Origin: Formicarius rufipectus
Taxonomy: Eukaryota > Chordata > Aves > Passeriformes > Formicariidae
Reading direction: 5' to 3'
NCBI GenBank assembly: GCA_013399695.1
Contig: VXAU01002296.1
Location: 2,312,759-2,376,758, forward strand
DNA: 64,000 bases
In this document: positions 24,501-39,500 of the stretch, one piece after another
Position numbering within the stretch: the first letter of the stretch is position 1
Layout: each line of letters starts with the position of its first letter
The notes under the pieces: model-generated
Told to the model about the DNA's origin: nothing
Seen by the model: the letters and a program-made list of their open reading frames with translations, nothing else
Databases searched by the model: none
Made by a program: the position numbers and the translations under genes

Positions 24501-27500
24501 TATGGACACATCAATTTATTGTGCAAAGTACCTTAGCAAATACAAACTTCTGTCCAAGTTAGAGAACATAATGTCCTCATGTCAAAGACACGAACACCAA
24601 GTTAATAGCACAGTACAACTGAGTCACACATCATGAAATCTATCCTGCTGAATTTTTTCCTAGAGTTTCAGGAAAACTTACACTCCTACTTTCAACAGCC
24701 ACCCTCAGATATATTCATATAATTACAGACGTTACGTACCTTGGTTTTAACCTTTTCCAATTCCTTTTGCAAGCGCACCTTGTCTTCCTCCAGGTCACTG
24801 CGGTAGCGCGTAGTAACTTCAAGTGAAGCTTCTGACATAGACTGTTTTTTAAGAGCATCAGCAAGCTCCTGCTGCAGTTGTCTGATCATGCCCTAATGAA
24901 AAAGTTCAGTAGCATGAATAAAGTTGTAAGAACATGAAAAACGCCTTTACTTTGACTTATTTTAATCATTCAGTTAGACCTGACTTTAGACTGAATTCAA
25001 AGGTATGAAATTCTGCGGTCCACCGCCAGGCACGTGCACAGATGATCACCTCTCCATTTTTCTCAGCGGAGCAGCTCCAAACTCTCAGCAGCTGCTCATG
25101 TTTCCTAACACATAAAAAAGGTTCAAGTACTATTCTTCTTGAAACCATGCACAAGCCCACACTGCAATCATGTGAATCTTCTAAAATAATCCAAAGACAT
25201 CTCTTGTGATTCAAGAGCCAGTCTGACTGCAGATACTACGTTGATGATCAAAGGCAGGACTTGGCAGCAGAGAATTCTTTGATCTATTCCTCCATTTTAC
25301 AAATATAATTAATACATATATCTGAAAGCTCTTTTGAGATATATTTTATGTTGAATCACATTCTCTTACAATTGTGTGGGTTTGTTTTAGAATAACTGCC
25401 TTTATACTGACGTAAGTTTGCTAAAATCCGGATAGTCCATATTTTATATATATATATATGTACATATATACATACATACATATATATATGTAGCATCTCC
25501 AAAAGGAAACTGTTATTGTGGTACTAAGAATATACCTATATTCACTGATAAAAATGATTGACAATATCACTGGAGTTCTCTCCCCAAACATATCATACAG
25601 TTACTGACAAATGAAGAATAAAGCAGTATGGTGGGTCTGGCTGAGCTGGAATTTATTTCCCCATAGTAGCCCTCACAGTGCTGTGCTCTGCATTGGTAGC
25701 TAGATGAGTGCTGAAAACACACCCATGTTTTGGCTACTGCTGAGCACAGCACTGTAACATTCCTTCTTCAGTCGAGGGTGAGATCCTGGGAGGGACACAA
25801 GTAGGCCAGCTGACCCACACTGACCAAGGGGATATTCCATACCATATGGCGTCAAGCCAGATATAAAAGCTGAGGCAAGGAGCAGGAGTGAGGGCATTGT
25901 CTCCAGTGGCTGCCTGCTGACAACCATCACACGTGCCAGAGCCCTGCTTCTCAAGGGAGTGGCCAACCCTCACTGCTTTAGGAAAGCAGAGATTACCTGC
26001 AGGCTTCTGCTTTGTGTGTGTGCACACTGCTTTTGCTTTTTGCATAAACCGCCTTATGGCAACCCACAATTTGTGTTGGGTTTTTTTCCACCTTACTCTC
26101 TCCCCTGTCTGGCTGGGAAGGGAAGGGGAGTGATAGAGTGGCTGAGTGGGCACCTGGCATTCAGCCAAAGGTGAACTCACCACAAGTAGTTATCTGACAC
26201 ATGAAGGTATTTACCTCACTCAAAGACTCTGGATTTGTTAGGAAGAATGAAATGTAATTTTAAATCACTATTCAAATCATTAAGGAAGACCAACCTTTCA
26301 TGAGTGTGTCTAAATAGTGAGATTAGTTCCTATTTTCCAGAAAGTGAGATTAAACAAAATGAGTAAGACAATTTTTAAGTTATTGTTCTACTGGGAATTG
26401 GTAGAATACTTTATCAGTATGGAACACCCTACCTACTCCTAGAAACATACATAACAATTCATTCTCCAGCCAGACCCCTTAGAACTCTAACAATATCCAT
26501 AAATTAACACCTGAATACTATAATACTCTTCCATTTTGATTGCAATTTATGAATAAGAGATTTTTTTTTCCCCTGTAGGAACTTAATATAAATCCATCCT
26601 ACATCACTTCACTTGTCTGCATCTTCATTTCTTAGCCCACACATATTGCATAATTCTTCCTTTTATACCACTCTTATCAGTGCAATGCTTATAAAAGCCA
26701 TCAAATAAATAAATGGACTAAGGAAGAGATGAAAAAAATTCTAGAGAAGAATTATGTTTCTTGATTAAATCTAAGATTTGGATACCTTTTTTCTGATCTC
26801 TGCTCAGATCCCACTTGCCAAAACCTTCCACATTTCAAGAGAAACAAAACAAACCAGAACAAATCAACACTATCAGGTTCCATGCTTATAACTTAAACCT
26901 GGGGTACTTTAGAAAAGCACATTAATATCAACAACTGATAAACTTGTTCTTTCAGTCTCTATTTTACCTCTCTCTCTATTTTGTCAGTCTCGTACTTGAA
27001 GACTTGTTCTCTTAAATCGGTGCACTTGGCATTTAATTCCTTGTTTCTCTCTTCTACTAGGTAAACTTGCTTTTCAGTATCAGCTCGGAGTTTGTTGAAA
27101 ATATCATTAAAACGATCCTGCACATCATTCACTACTTTTTCTTTCATGATCCCCTTGTTCTGCACATCTTCCAGCTGCTGACGGAGCAAAAGGTTTTCAC
27201 TCTGGAGCTGGGCCAATCGCTCCTGCATTGATTCCTGTTTTATTGTAAGTTTGCTAACTTGATCCTTCTCAAGTTGCCGAGCATGATCATATTCCTTTGC
27301 CTGACACTGGGCTTGACTTAAATCTTTTTGTGTCATTTCTAAAAGCAGTATTTTTTCTCTCAGTGTTTGTTTCAACTGGTGAAGCTCATTTTCTAGACTA
27401 TTAGCTTTGCTTTCAGCTTTACTCAGCTGCTGAGACAAGCTCTTGTTGGTTTCTCGCACATCAGAGAGGTCATGATGCAGCTTGTCCTGCAAGCGAAGCC

Positions 27501-30500
27501 ATTCATCACGTTCTCTCTGAAACGTTCGCTCGACATCACTTTTTGATGACTGATGGCGTTCAAGTTCCTGAACAGTAGTGTTCAGGCGGGAACGAAATGA
27601 CTCGATTTCTGTCTCTAGTCTGTCTTTGCTTTCTTTTGTCTGCTCAAGTTTGGAAGTTAACATTGCAGATTCTGTCTTAAGTAAGTTCAGCTGTCCATTG
27701 TACTGAAAAACTGTTTGTGTTAAGGCTTCCTCATTCAGTTTAAGTTCCTTTCTGAGATCTTCATTTTTTTCTTTCAAGGTCTCATTTTCCTCTAAATATT
27801 TGCCTTCTTCCTCCTGGTGTCTCAGTCTTATTTGATCAAGTTCTCGTCTTAGCACAGCAATCTCATCTTGCAGTGACTGATTTTTGTACAACAGATCCTT
27901 TTCTCTCTCAGTGTCAGACTCCTGAATGACAGGGAACATGAAAAAATTGCCCAAACATGAATAAATCACAGGGAACATGAATAAATAAATTCACAAAAAC
28001 ACTTCAGCATTGAACTGCACTTTAACACTTCTAATAGTAAAGCATGACATTACAGTCGAGAGTGAAATTTCAGAAAATATATATGCTACTCTATGAACCC
28101 CTGCATGTGTACAATGCATGCACAGGATGAGAAGTGTAACATATCTGTAAGTAAACATCTCAAATACACAATTCCTTCTTTAAAGCTTAAACCAACCACT
28201 AAGTAATAAAATTATTTAAAATACCTCAAGTATAAAGCTTTTAAGATGACATGTGTGCTCATGCCTTTAAAATATTCCCTTGAAAGTTAATTCAGCAGTG
28301 TTACAAATCTGGTAAAACCAAGGCTAAAAAGGGTATTTTCCTTCCTCAGTATATTCCTATCACTTTTTCTTTAGCATTACTGAAAGGTAGCTATACAACT
28401 GAGCCATCCCTAGAATGCAAGAGTCTTGCATATTGCCTGTTTATTACATAACTTTCTTCCCACATAAACATGTTCACCTTTTTAGTGAATTTATTGGATA
28501 GCACAACCAAGAACAAATAATTCTTCCAAGAACTACACATTCTTAGTAAATTCAGTAAACTTTTCAAGACTTTTTTTAAGACAGTTTTCAGGATTGCTTT
28601 AACTTCTTTAATTATTCTAATTAATACAGAGAGTTTAATTCGTTGCTGATTTTCCTTCATAAAATGTTAGTATAGGGAGGTAGAAAAGAAAGGCATCCTT
28701 CGAGAAATTAAGTTTAATCAGGCAGTAAGTAATGTGAAAAACAAGCAATGGGAACACAGACCAAGTGTCAAAAAACTTTCCTCTTGGTCACCCTGGATGT
28801 AAATAGCTAGGTGTTCCACTGCTAGAAACCTAAAAAAGTGATGATAAAATGTCTAGGAAATGAAAATGAGACAGTTTAAAAAATGGTGTAAATAGTGGTT
28901 TCTACTAGTTTTCTACTTACACATGCAATTAAAGTACATAGAGGACTGATGCTGCTTTCCAAAACTTTTAAAGACATAAGGGAAAACAGAACAGGTATTT
29001 ACAAAGTAAAGTTACACTGGTTAACTGTAAATAATCCATGAAGAAGTAGAAAAATTCATGTAAGATTTACTATGACTTTAAAATGAACTTGGTGAAATGT
29101 CATTAATTAGGGAATGTCTGCTTACATCTGAATTCTTTCCTATACTTCTTCTTGCCTCTTCTAGTTCCTTTTGTCTCCAAAGGTGGTTGTTCAAAATGCC
29201 TTCTTGTAGGGCTCTGGCACTCTTTTCCTGGGAGAGCTGTCTCTGTGTTTCATCACGCTCTTCTTCAACCTAAAACAATGCAATTAAACTACTTGCACCT
29301 TGAGAAAAATCAGAGCTAGCAATTTCTTCCCATTTCTCCTTTTCGTTCTTGTAAATAATTTTGCTTCCCCAGTGTTATGATAATTCATCTATAGATTTTA
29401 ATTTTCATCTAAAATATTAAGAAATAGAGCATGTTTCATAGTAATAAATACGAATACAAAAACAACTCAAAATTCAGCTTTGTCTGAAAAACAATTGGAA
29501 AAAAAAAAGAACAGACTTCTTGGAAATCCACTGTTCTCAAAACTTGGCAATAATTACCTAGCTCGCTGTCCATGAACAAAGTCCATCCTTCTTTAGGCAT
29601 ACTGGAATACAATGCCAATTAAGACGAATCAGGAAATAAGAAGACAAGTGTTTTAACATTACTTAATATACCTGTTTCAAAAGTTTTCTGAGTGTTATTA
29701 ACTCCATTTCTAAATTTCTTGATTGTAACTCAAGTTGCTGTTTCTCCTCCACTTCTTTACAATATTGCTCTTCTTTCCTTTTGAGTTTCTCTCTTGTTTT
29801 CTCATATAGTGTTTCTACTCTGAGCCTCTTTTCCTCTTCTTGTTTCAAAGTAAATCTGGGATTTAACAGAATAGTTGAGAAACTGAAGCACTGATATAAA
29901 AAGTAGATATTGGGAATTTGCAGAGACAAACCACAGAAATGTTAAATATTGCCAGACTTCATAATTTTACTATAATTTTTACTTTTAAAAAGAATTCTAA
30001 CTTCATTCTATTATCCATGGTATCAGTTTGAAAAGATATGGAAATAAATAACTGAGAGTTTTATCATTTTTAAATTTATATAGGTAAATATACAGTAAGT
30101 ACATTTCTGAAATTTTTTAAGAAGTCACCCTCATATTACAGACACTTCATTCAAAAGGATTTTGTTGTCTTATCAGATCAAAGCATCATAAAATTTTGAC
30201 TGTGATTAATACACATTTTATTAATATGCTGAGCATTGCCTGCATATTACGGATTCAGCAATGCTGATGAAGCAGCACATCACTTATCCCTCTGACAGAC
30301 CCAACAATTTTTTAACAATCCTTTTGTAAGGCTAAAACAACTGCTGGCCATAGGAACAGCAAGCAGTTTCTCTTTACTCAGGAATGAGGTCAGTGTTCAA
30401 AAACATATTTAGAAATGCAGAGTGATTAAATTTAATGAGATTAAAAATAGTTTCATATCCTGATAGATCTACATCTGGGAGAAACAGCAGCAATTTAATT

Positions 30501-33500
30501 TTGAACATAACTCATATTGAAAGCCTTAGGGAATATCAACTTCTTTACTAACTGAAACAATCAGCAATAAGCACCAACATGAGAAGAAATGGTCCACAGT
30601 GTGTCTGTAATATTAAAACAAAAATGCAGCTTTGTGTTTCACAATTAATTATAGAGTATTTTTTCTCATATCCTTGTAACAGTCAACAAGAAAAAAACAA
30701 GCAATAACATAGGGGAAGAGCTGGCAGCTGAAAATCTGCTTTAGGAATTCTGCAAAACAAGTAGCAGCAGTCACTAACAAATTATTCAGAAGATTGACAG
30801 CAACATTTGTATTTCAGTGATTTATATTGCAAGAAAAAAGCTTCACATATAACTTTTAGGGTAATTTCACAAAAGAAAAAACAGAGCTATTTTAATTGTA
30901 AAATTAACATTGCTTTGAGAATTTATTTATACCAGAAATATTACTTATTTATAATTGATAGATATTTGGGAATTTTGAAAAACCATGTGCTGGCTTTGGC
31001 TGGAGTAGAGTTAGTTTTCCTCAGTAGCTGGTACGGGGCTGTGTTCTGGATTTGTGCTGAAAACAGTGATAATACAGATGGTTTTATAATTGCTGAACAA
31101 CACTTGCACAGCATCAAGGTATTTTCTGCTTCTCCTACCATCCTACCAGTGAGCGGGCTGGGGGAGCACAAGAAGTTGGGACAGCAGACCCCAAGTGACA
31201 CCCTACACTATATGTCTTCCCAAGTCACAGTTATGTGTGATGGATCCTGGCTTTCCTGGGGATTGCTGAACACCTACCTGCCCATGGGAAGTAGTGGATG
31301 GATCTCGTTCTGCTTTGGTTGTGTGCATGGGACTGGCTTTGCCTTCCTCATAATCCTCTTCCATGTACCAGAAAGTAAAAGTCCTCAAAGCTTAGTTCTC
31401 TCAGTCTCTCCTCACAGGGCTGCTGTTCCTACTCCCTGACCAGCGTGGTAGCTCTCTGTTGAACTCACACGTATCAATTAAGATCCCTCTTGTACTAGAA
31501 GGCAAAAAACTGGACCCAGGGTTCTAGATACAGTTCAAGTGTTAAGCAGAGGTGCCTAATCACTCCCTTCAACCTCCTGATCTGCTGCCATTGGACTTCT
31601 CAGCTGCCAGCTCATATTGGCTCATGTTCAGCTTGCTCTCTGACAAGACTGCCAAGGCCTTCTCAGCAGGATCCTTCGCCAGGCCCAGGCCTTCCCACAG
31701 GACATCACAGGGGATCTTCCCTCCCAAGAGCCAGGCTTTGCATTTCTTCTAGCTGAATTTCCTATGGTGCCTGCTAGTCACTTTTGCCTGAAGTCATTAA
31801 AACACTGCTTAACCACTCAACAGCGGTTAAAAACCTCACACCATCCAAGTTCAGCTCAGGAGTATGGGGAAAGGGACAATCCTGAATTTCTCCTTTCAAA
31901 TAAGGAAACATGTAAGCAAGCAAACAAACACTTTAAGCTCTCTTTCGAGTTGTCCTCTGTAGTTACTTGAATTCCTAATATTACATACCAACAGAAGCTG
32001 AAAAGACACCAACATATAAAATTTATATAAATTATATAGAAATTATATAATAATTATATATTAGAAACCCCGTTTTCTGATACAAACTCTCTTGTTCTCT
32101 TCTCTTGCTATTAAAAAAAGCCCTGAAAACATTTTGCAAAAGATTTTAGATGGAGCTAATATGCAGGCATCTTCCCCCTTGATATTATGTCTTTTATAGC
32201 ATAACTTGTCCAAGGGATTAAAAAAATCCAAACTTGTAAGCCTACAAACTTCTCATCCTATCACATGCATTATCAGCATCTTCTGGCACATTAACACTGA
32301 CAAGATAATATGTTATCAGGACACAAGGATACATACTTGAGGCTTTGGATATCACTTTTCCATTCCACTTCTTGATGAGCCAATATAGATTTCAAATCTT
32401 CAGTCTCTTCAGCTATTAATTGTGATTCCTCCTTTTCACTTTCCAATTTTCTTACTTCTTTACAGACAGCTGTATACCGATTTTTTTCACGTTCTATTAT
32501 TTGTTCATATTTAAGAAGTATGTTTTGAATTTTCAATAAAATAGCAGAACCTATTTTGAGATAGAAAAGAGAAAGCTGCACACATGCACAAATACTTTCT
32601 AATGTGTAAATTATTTAATTAGGTATAGATGATATAGTTTTGGTCGTGGGAAGACCACACGTAGTACAAAGGTCTCTGTGAGAATAATCCAGGGGTTGCC
32701 TCATGCCAGACAAAGACAGTTTTAATGGACTCACTGCAGGGCACAGTTGAGCTTCTCAGCCATGCTAATAGCACCTCATTGAAAAACTTATTTATTAGAG
32801 GGCAAAACCACCACGCAGGTAAAGGGCAGAAATGTGAAAAACAGTGAAGGTCAGTGAAGAAGGCAGCGGTGTAAAGTTATCTTAATTTTTTTGACTTTGT
32901 TTCTCAGTATCCAAATTTATTTTAAACGCTAATGAATTCAGTTTCTCCAAATGGAGTTTGTTTTGCCTTTGACAGTAACTGGCAAATAACAGCTCTGTGT
33001 TTGTACTGATCCTCTGGTTTTTTCACCCTATTTCGTCCTGCTGAGGAAAGGCAGTGAGAGAGCAGATGCGTGGGAGTTTGGTCTTTAGGCAAGGTTAACC
33101 CTTCATTTAACTGATGCTTATGTTTCTATAATTCTATATGCATATATGCAATCTTCTTATGACAGTTTATTTATAAATAAATAAATAAATATGCATATGT
33201 GTATTGTGCCTGTGTTTAAGTAAAGCCATTATTTTGCTACACTGTTTGTGGGGTGTGCTGGTTTAGGCTGGGACAAAGTTAATTTTCTTCACAGTGACTG
33301 GTAGAGGACTGTGTTCTGGATTTGTGCTGAACATAGTATTGATAACACAGAGATTGTTTTTTATTGCTGAGCAGCCCCTTACACAGAGCCAAGGTGTTTT
33401 CTGCTTCTCCTACCACCCTGTCAGCGAGGTGGTTGGGGATGCACACGTTGCTGGGAAGGGGACACAGGCAGGACACCTGACCCCAACTGACCAAAAGGAT

Positions 33501-36500
33501 ATCCCAGACCATACAGCATCATGCTTAGCATATAAAGCTGGGGAAAGAAGAAGGAAGAGTGGGACATTTTGAGTGATGGCATTGTCTTCCCAGGTAATCA
33601 ATGTACTAGGAGTTCAACTCCACAAAAAATCTGCTTCTTCAACTCTGACTAGACAGAGAACTAACGATAAAGTAAAGCATGTTTCCTGACAAGGTAGGTA
33701 GACATCTCAGGTTAAGGTAGCTGATACAATTTCACATCCTTTGAGAGGGTTCTCTAACCATAAAGAAGTATCAGACAGAAATACAAAACTAAAGTACCTA
33801 GGAGTACACACAAAGAAACCACGTTTTAAAACTTGCAACATCTGAAGAAAAACATACCTGTATGATCCACACTAAGCTGTTCTAACAGCAACACAGCCTC
33901 TTTGTAGGTGGATGTCGGTAATGCAACATCCTCTGAAGCTGTGTCAGATGAGTGAGGTAAATCAAGGTCATCAGTTACATCCATGCCCACCTATAAACAG
34001 TAGAGTATTTTCTGTATACAGTTATATGATATTGCAGGTCCTTACAAATGCATAAATAACTCATTCTCATTCACAGTCCACAGATTTGGCTCAAACATGA
34101 TAAAGGTGCATACTAGCAGCAATTTGTGCATCTGGTTGATCCCATGCTAAGTGATTAAAAGCTGATAAAACTATTTATCAAGAAACTAATTTGACAGTAC
34201 CTTGTTCTTTTCACTTCCTGTTTTTGCTGCAGGTCTGGAAAATAGAAATGTATTTCAGTTCTAGAGTGTTTATCCTGCATTATGAACAATATCTAAAGTT
34301 GCTCTGAAAACCTAATTTAAGAAGGGAATTGAGGCAAAATTTAATACAAGAATTTTGTTAGATGTGGTTGAATACTGGGAAAAAAATTGTCTATCATTGC
34401 TAACAGAAGGCTATTTTTTTCCCCACAAGATATTAAGCAAATAGTTGAAATAACTGTTCTCTGCACTTCACTTACAATGACAGGAATTGTACAACTACAC
34501 ACACGTAGATGTAGGCAGTTATGTGCATTCCCTGTTTGATATCAGAGGTTTAGCTCTCTTCGGTATTGAGACTCTTTCTTACAGGTCAAAGAACCATAAT
34601 TTTGGATTCTCTAGTGTACTTGGGCTCTCTGGAATGGAGTCAATTTTCTTCATAACAGCCCATACAATGCTGCTTGTTAGATCTCTGATCAAAATAGTGT
34701 TGACAACACACCAATGTTTTAGCTATTGCTGAACACTGCTTGTAGCCTGTCATCAACTTCTGTTTTTCATTTTGCCTCCTACACAAGTAAGTTTTAGGTA
34801 GGCAAGAAGTCAGGAGGACATACAACTGAAATAAAAACAAGAAAACAAAAAAGCAAACACTAATATGCCTGCAATGAAACAGCAAATTTGCTGTTTCATA
34901 AGTTTCTACTCTTCTTTTTAAAAAATATAAAACACATATGTATGTTTACCTATGCACACGCTTAGGTAATTATTCAGTGTGTGTGCCCATTGACCTTATC
35001 ATTAACTTGGCTAGGATGCTCAAAGCACTCTGAGCAAAAAATAAGTTCTGGAACACAGAAGACATCAGGTCATATTGTCACATGAAAGTACAAGAACCAT
35101 TGTACCCATCAGATTTGCAAAAAACTCACCTTTAGCTGTAGGTCAAATTTTATCATTAAGTTTTATTTTTAACATTCATTATATTCAGTACCTTTCTTCA
35201 TCTTGAGATGTTTCACTGAAAGTGCTATCATCCAGTGCTTGAAAATGCCTCCCACTGGAAGAGTTCATACGCTGATTACACTTCTGCTTCAAAGTCTGTC
35301 TTTTACTCTTCTTTGCAACTTTGGAATTCAGGCCCAATTTGCTGCATTAAACAGAAAAAAAAATAATCACCAATTAAGTAACTTTGCAGAAAATATTTCT
35401 GTGAAACAGATATACTTAAGATACATCCAGAAACAACCGAGATGAAAAATATCTCTGATAAAACACAGACTTAACTTCAAAGATTGTAGAGTATTTAAAA
35501 GTATTTAAAAAACCTTCCCAAAGAATGAGGTGGAAATGTGGAAACTGAACTACACTCAAGAAAGCTGAACTATAGCTTAGATCCCTGTAAGAGGAAGTAT
35601 CAAGAGAAGAGATTCATTTGAAGCACAGACAGCAAAACACTCCTGCTTAGGATTACATAAAAATATCTGTGCTTCCTCCAAACTTTTGAGATTGATTGGT
35701 AATACCATCTTTTCCCTTTTCCTGACAAAGAGCATCGGAACTTATTGAAAACACCAAGTGCAATGTAGATCACTTAAAATCATCTAGAAAAGAAAGACAG
35801 CAAAGTAAACTGCAAATTCCTACTTTGCTTTTCTGGATGGCCATTTCCTACAAAAATAACTGCTTTTTTCAGTCTTTAACTCTGGTTTTGAAAATTCATT
35901 TTGTTTCACAATTACAAGGACATTCCCAGGAATGTGGTTTCTCTTTTTTCCCATTTTATTTTTTTTAAAGCAGACAATAAATTTAAGCCTCCATTATAAG
36001 TTTGGGGGTTTTGTTTGTTTGCTTGGTTGTTGTTTTTGTTTGGGATTTTGTTTGTTTTTAAATTATTTTCCTTAAATATTTGTGAAGCAGTGGACTACTC
36101 AGTATGACTTTCAGCACTAAGGACACTACTCCAACTAGTATAGTACTAGAAGACCTAACAAATACTTAAGTACTGCTGCAAATAAGAACTAGAGATTGTA
36201 TCTTCAGTTTACCCTCTCATTGGCATTTCAATCAATTTTGACATCTCCTCAGGATCCTTTTTGTCCTTTTCTTCTGTACTGCTTTCATCCTCCATTTTCA
36301 GACAATCATTCTTCCTTAGAGAAAGCTTTTCTCTCAGTTTGTTATTAGTAATATTTCCTGGTGGTGTACTTAATTTATCAACATCTTCCTGTTTTGCCAC
36401 CTTCTGCATTTTGAAACATTTTTGTTTGCTTTTTTCCTTCTCAACCTACAAAAAGAAAGGTAAGTTTAATGTATTTCTCAGTATTTCTAGAAAAGAGAAA

Positions 36501-39500
36501 CATTATATCCAAGACAGAATAATTCAGGGTTTACTTCTGAAAAAGCATAAATTCAAAAAAAAAAATTAATATAGAGAAGTATTTTCACAAAATTACATTA
36601 CAAAATGTATTGTCATTGAAAGTACTTTGAATTTACTCGTGATTCTACAATAGAACAGAAACATAGCCCTTAGAAAGAAAGCAATAGTGTATCTTAAAAT
36701 GTGGACAACAAGAAAGTGAAAGCATTACTGATGGATTAAAGAGTTAGAAGGACTGTACAATGTTAGTTGTAAAAACAGAAATAAAGAAAACAAGAAAAAA
36801 AAATCAAGTGGAAGTGTGCTTGGTTACTTCTTTTTCCATGGGGAGTAGGTAGTGAGGCAGGGGAGAAGATCCCCAAACACACATGCAGAAACAGTTTCAC
36901 AGCAAACAGGAATTTTAGTGAAGGACAATGAAGACACATCATGCAGAAATCACAGCAAATGAAAAGATCATTCAAGACCCTGTTCAGAAGCTATTTTCAT
37001 TCTTTGTTTCAGAATCAGAACTGGTTTAATTGTGTGCATTTCTTTTTATGTCAATTAAGTGATAACTACTTACACTGGAACTGAGTGCCACCTACTGCTG
37101 AACTGGAAAGATAATGCATTGTGTTTTCCAAAAAAGGGGGGAAAGGGCAACACTCTGCTGCTTGCTTTATTCGTAAGTATTGTATTTCACTTAATGATGA
37201 ATAGCTAAAGTGAACAGGACCATTGATACGGAGAAAGCCTAAAGAATAAGGAGTAGCAAGCGAACTACCTCTTCTTGCAGCTGTACCTTCTCTTTCTCCA
37301 AAGCCAGGAACACTATTTGCAGCATTCCTACCTTACTCTTAAATCTTTCCACATCTTGTTTTAGTTCTTCATGAAGATTCCTTTCCAGTACGCCACAAGA
37401 TTGCTGAGCATTTGCAAAAAGACTTTCAATTTCTATTTCTTCTATATTATTACTGTTGATAAGACAGTCCCTGGGAACACCATCATTAAATCCAGAGTAC
37501 TTTTCAAGTTTTCTTTCTGTTACAAAAAGTGCATTTTCATCACTTGTAGAAACAGGTCTTATTTTAGGAAGAGTATTAGAAATGTCACACAAAATATTTG
37601 ATTTTAAGCTATGTGTCAGGGAGGAAGCAGGACCTTCCTCTGCATTTTCACTACTTCCATTATCATTCTCCTCTTCTTCCATAGTAGGCATTTTCTTTTT
37701 CTTCTCTTTTGCTGGAAACACCTTTCTGTTATCTATATCGTTACTGGCATCTTCTTCATCTGTATTCCAGGTATCTTCCACATTTTCCTTTAAGCTATCT
37801 TTATCAGGAAGAACACCAAGACTTGGAATTACAATTTCCATTCGGGGTACTTCTCCAACTAGCATAAGTTTAGTACCTCCAAATTCACCTTTGCTGTCTA
37901 ACTTACTACTTGATTCTGTCACAGGAGATGAAATAATGTGAGAACTCTTCAATTCTTCACCAAAACCATCTTCTGGTATTTCTTTCACAAGGCAAGCAGT
38001 TTTCCCAGTTTCATTTTCACCAAACAACTGCTTCAGCTCTGCAGTAATGTTTTTAAAATTTGTTTTCAATTCCCTTTTCTCCTTTTCAACCCACAGTTTT
38101 TCATATCTTTCTTCCCAAGGTTTCAGACTTAACTCCTTGTAAGCACTGTGTGATTCCTCATTTTCTGCTAGGGCTTCCTGATGTGAAATTTCTGCATTGT
38201 CAGTCTGATTTTCACATGCTCTTTTTTCTAACAAGTTGGTAGTTTCTAAAATACATTTATCCTTAAGTAAACAGGTACAGACAAAAAGATTACTAAGAAA
38301 AAGGAAGTTACAGTTAATCTAAGCAATTTCTGTTGCAAACTCATCCTATCATGTAACAGAAATAATAGAATCAAGGTATTTTGAAAACAATTTTCATAAT
38401 ACAAAACAAGGGACACTACATTAAAGGCTCACTTAATTATCTTTTTTCTTTAAAACAGAAGGACTTTAGAGACAACAGTTTTTCTTGGATTAGACTTGTG
38501 TGGACACTAGGGGTGCTTTTAACTTTAAGCCTGTTTTCTGTAACTGGTGGCCTTTGTTAGAAAGCAATTTATTTTTTCATGTTTTATTGCTTTAACACCA
38601 TTTTTCTTTGGAACTGCCTACATTTTCTCACCCTTCTTCTTCCATTGTACTCTACTGTCTGGCATTTTACAGTCCTCTGCCAGCTAAGCTAATACATTGT
38701 TCAACATGCCAAGCTTTTTACTGTCCACGACATGGAGAATTGACTAACTTAGGCCTATTTCTTCACCCAAGATGCAGAAATTTTAAATTCCATTCCAAGC
38801 TCCAAAGAAAAGCATTTATTAGGGAAACCTGTCCATTCCTCCCTCATCCCAAAAATCAGAAACCCAAACTTGTGTGAAAACCATACCATGCCTCAACCCA
38901 CCCAGTCTCTTCACGTCCCTGACTCCATGCTGTGATTCTCAACAGTTCTGACCACTTCTGCCACATGCCCCACTTCTCCCAACATGCTCTTTTCACATAT
39001 GCCTCCTAGTGCCTTCTAAACAAGGCCTATAGCCTAAGTCCCAATGGGCTAAGACCATCCAACTCCTCACCCTCTTTTCATGTCAACAAACTCGCCTCTC
39101 TGCAAAAATTCCTCCTTTCAGAACTGGGAAGGAGCACCTCAGTCATCTACCATTCATGGTACCTGGGTGTGGGGTGGAAGTAATTTACTCCACTGTCCAT
39201 CAAGGTGCTACAGAAGACTCCAGATCCCTCTATGCAGCCCTCTCCTGTATGCCAAACACAAACAGGATGCCTGCCTTATTCCTCTCTGGAATGCCCTCTG
39301 AGAAATATCCATCTCAAACACTTACTAACATGGCCAAACAGCATGTATTTTGCAGAGGCAGGGAAAGCAACAAGAAGGTCACAAAATTTAAATTTATTTG
39401 TTTCATTTTTCTCTTACCTGGCATATTTAATCAGACAGATCAGCATACTACAGACAAATGTCCCTCTTCACTTCAATGTGAATTTTACATAGGGAAAAAA

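Noticed and set aside
30807..31439. 210-codon plus-strand open frame
   Set aside because: It runs across LTR copy B and a CR1 piece and has no splice context or protein similarity; a chance frame through repeats.
37456..37941. 161-codon plus-strand open frame
   Set aside because: Shadow of ANKRD26 exon 22 on the opposite strand; the Phe/Ser-rich protein reflects Glu/Lys-rich coding.
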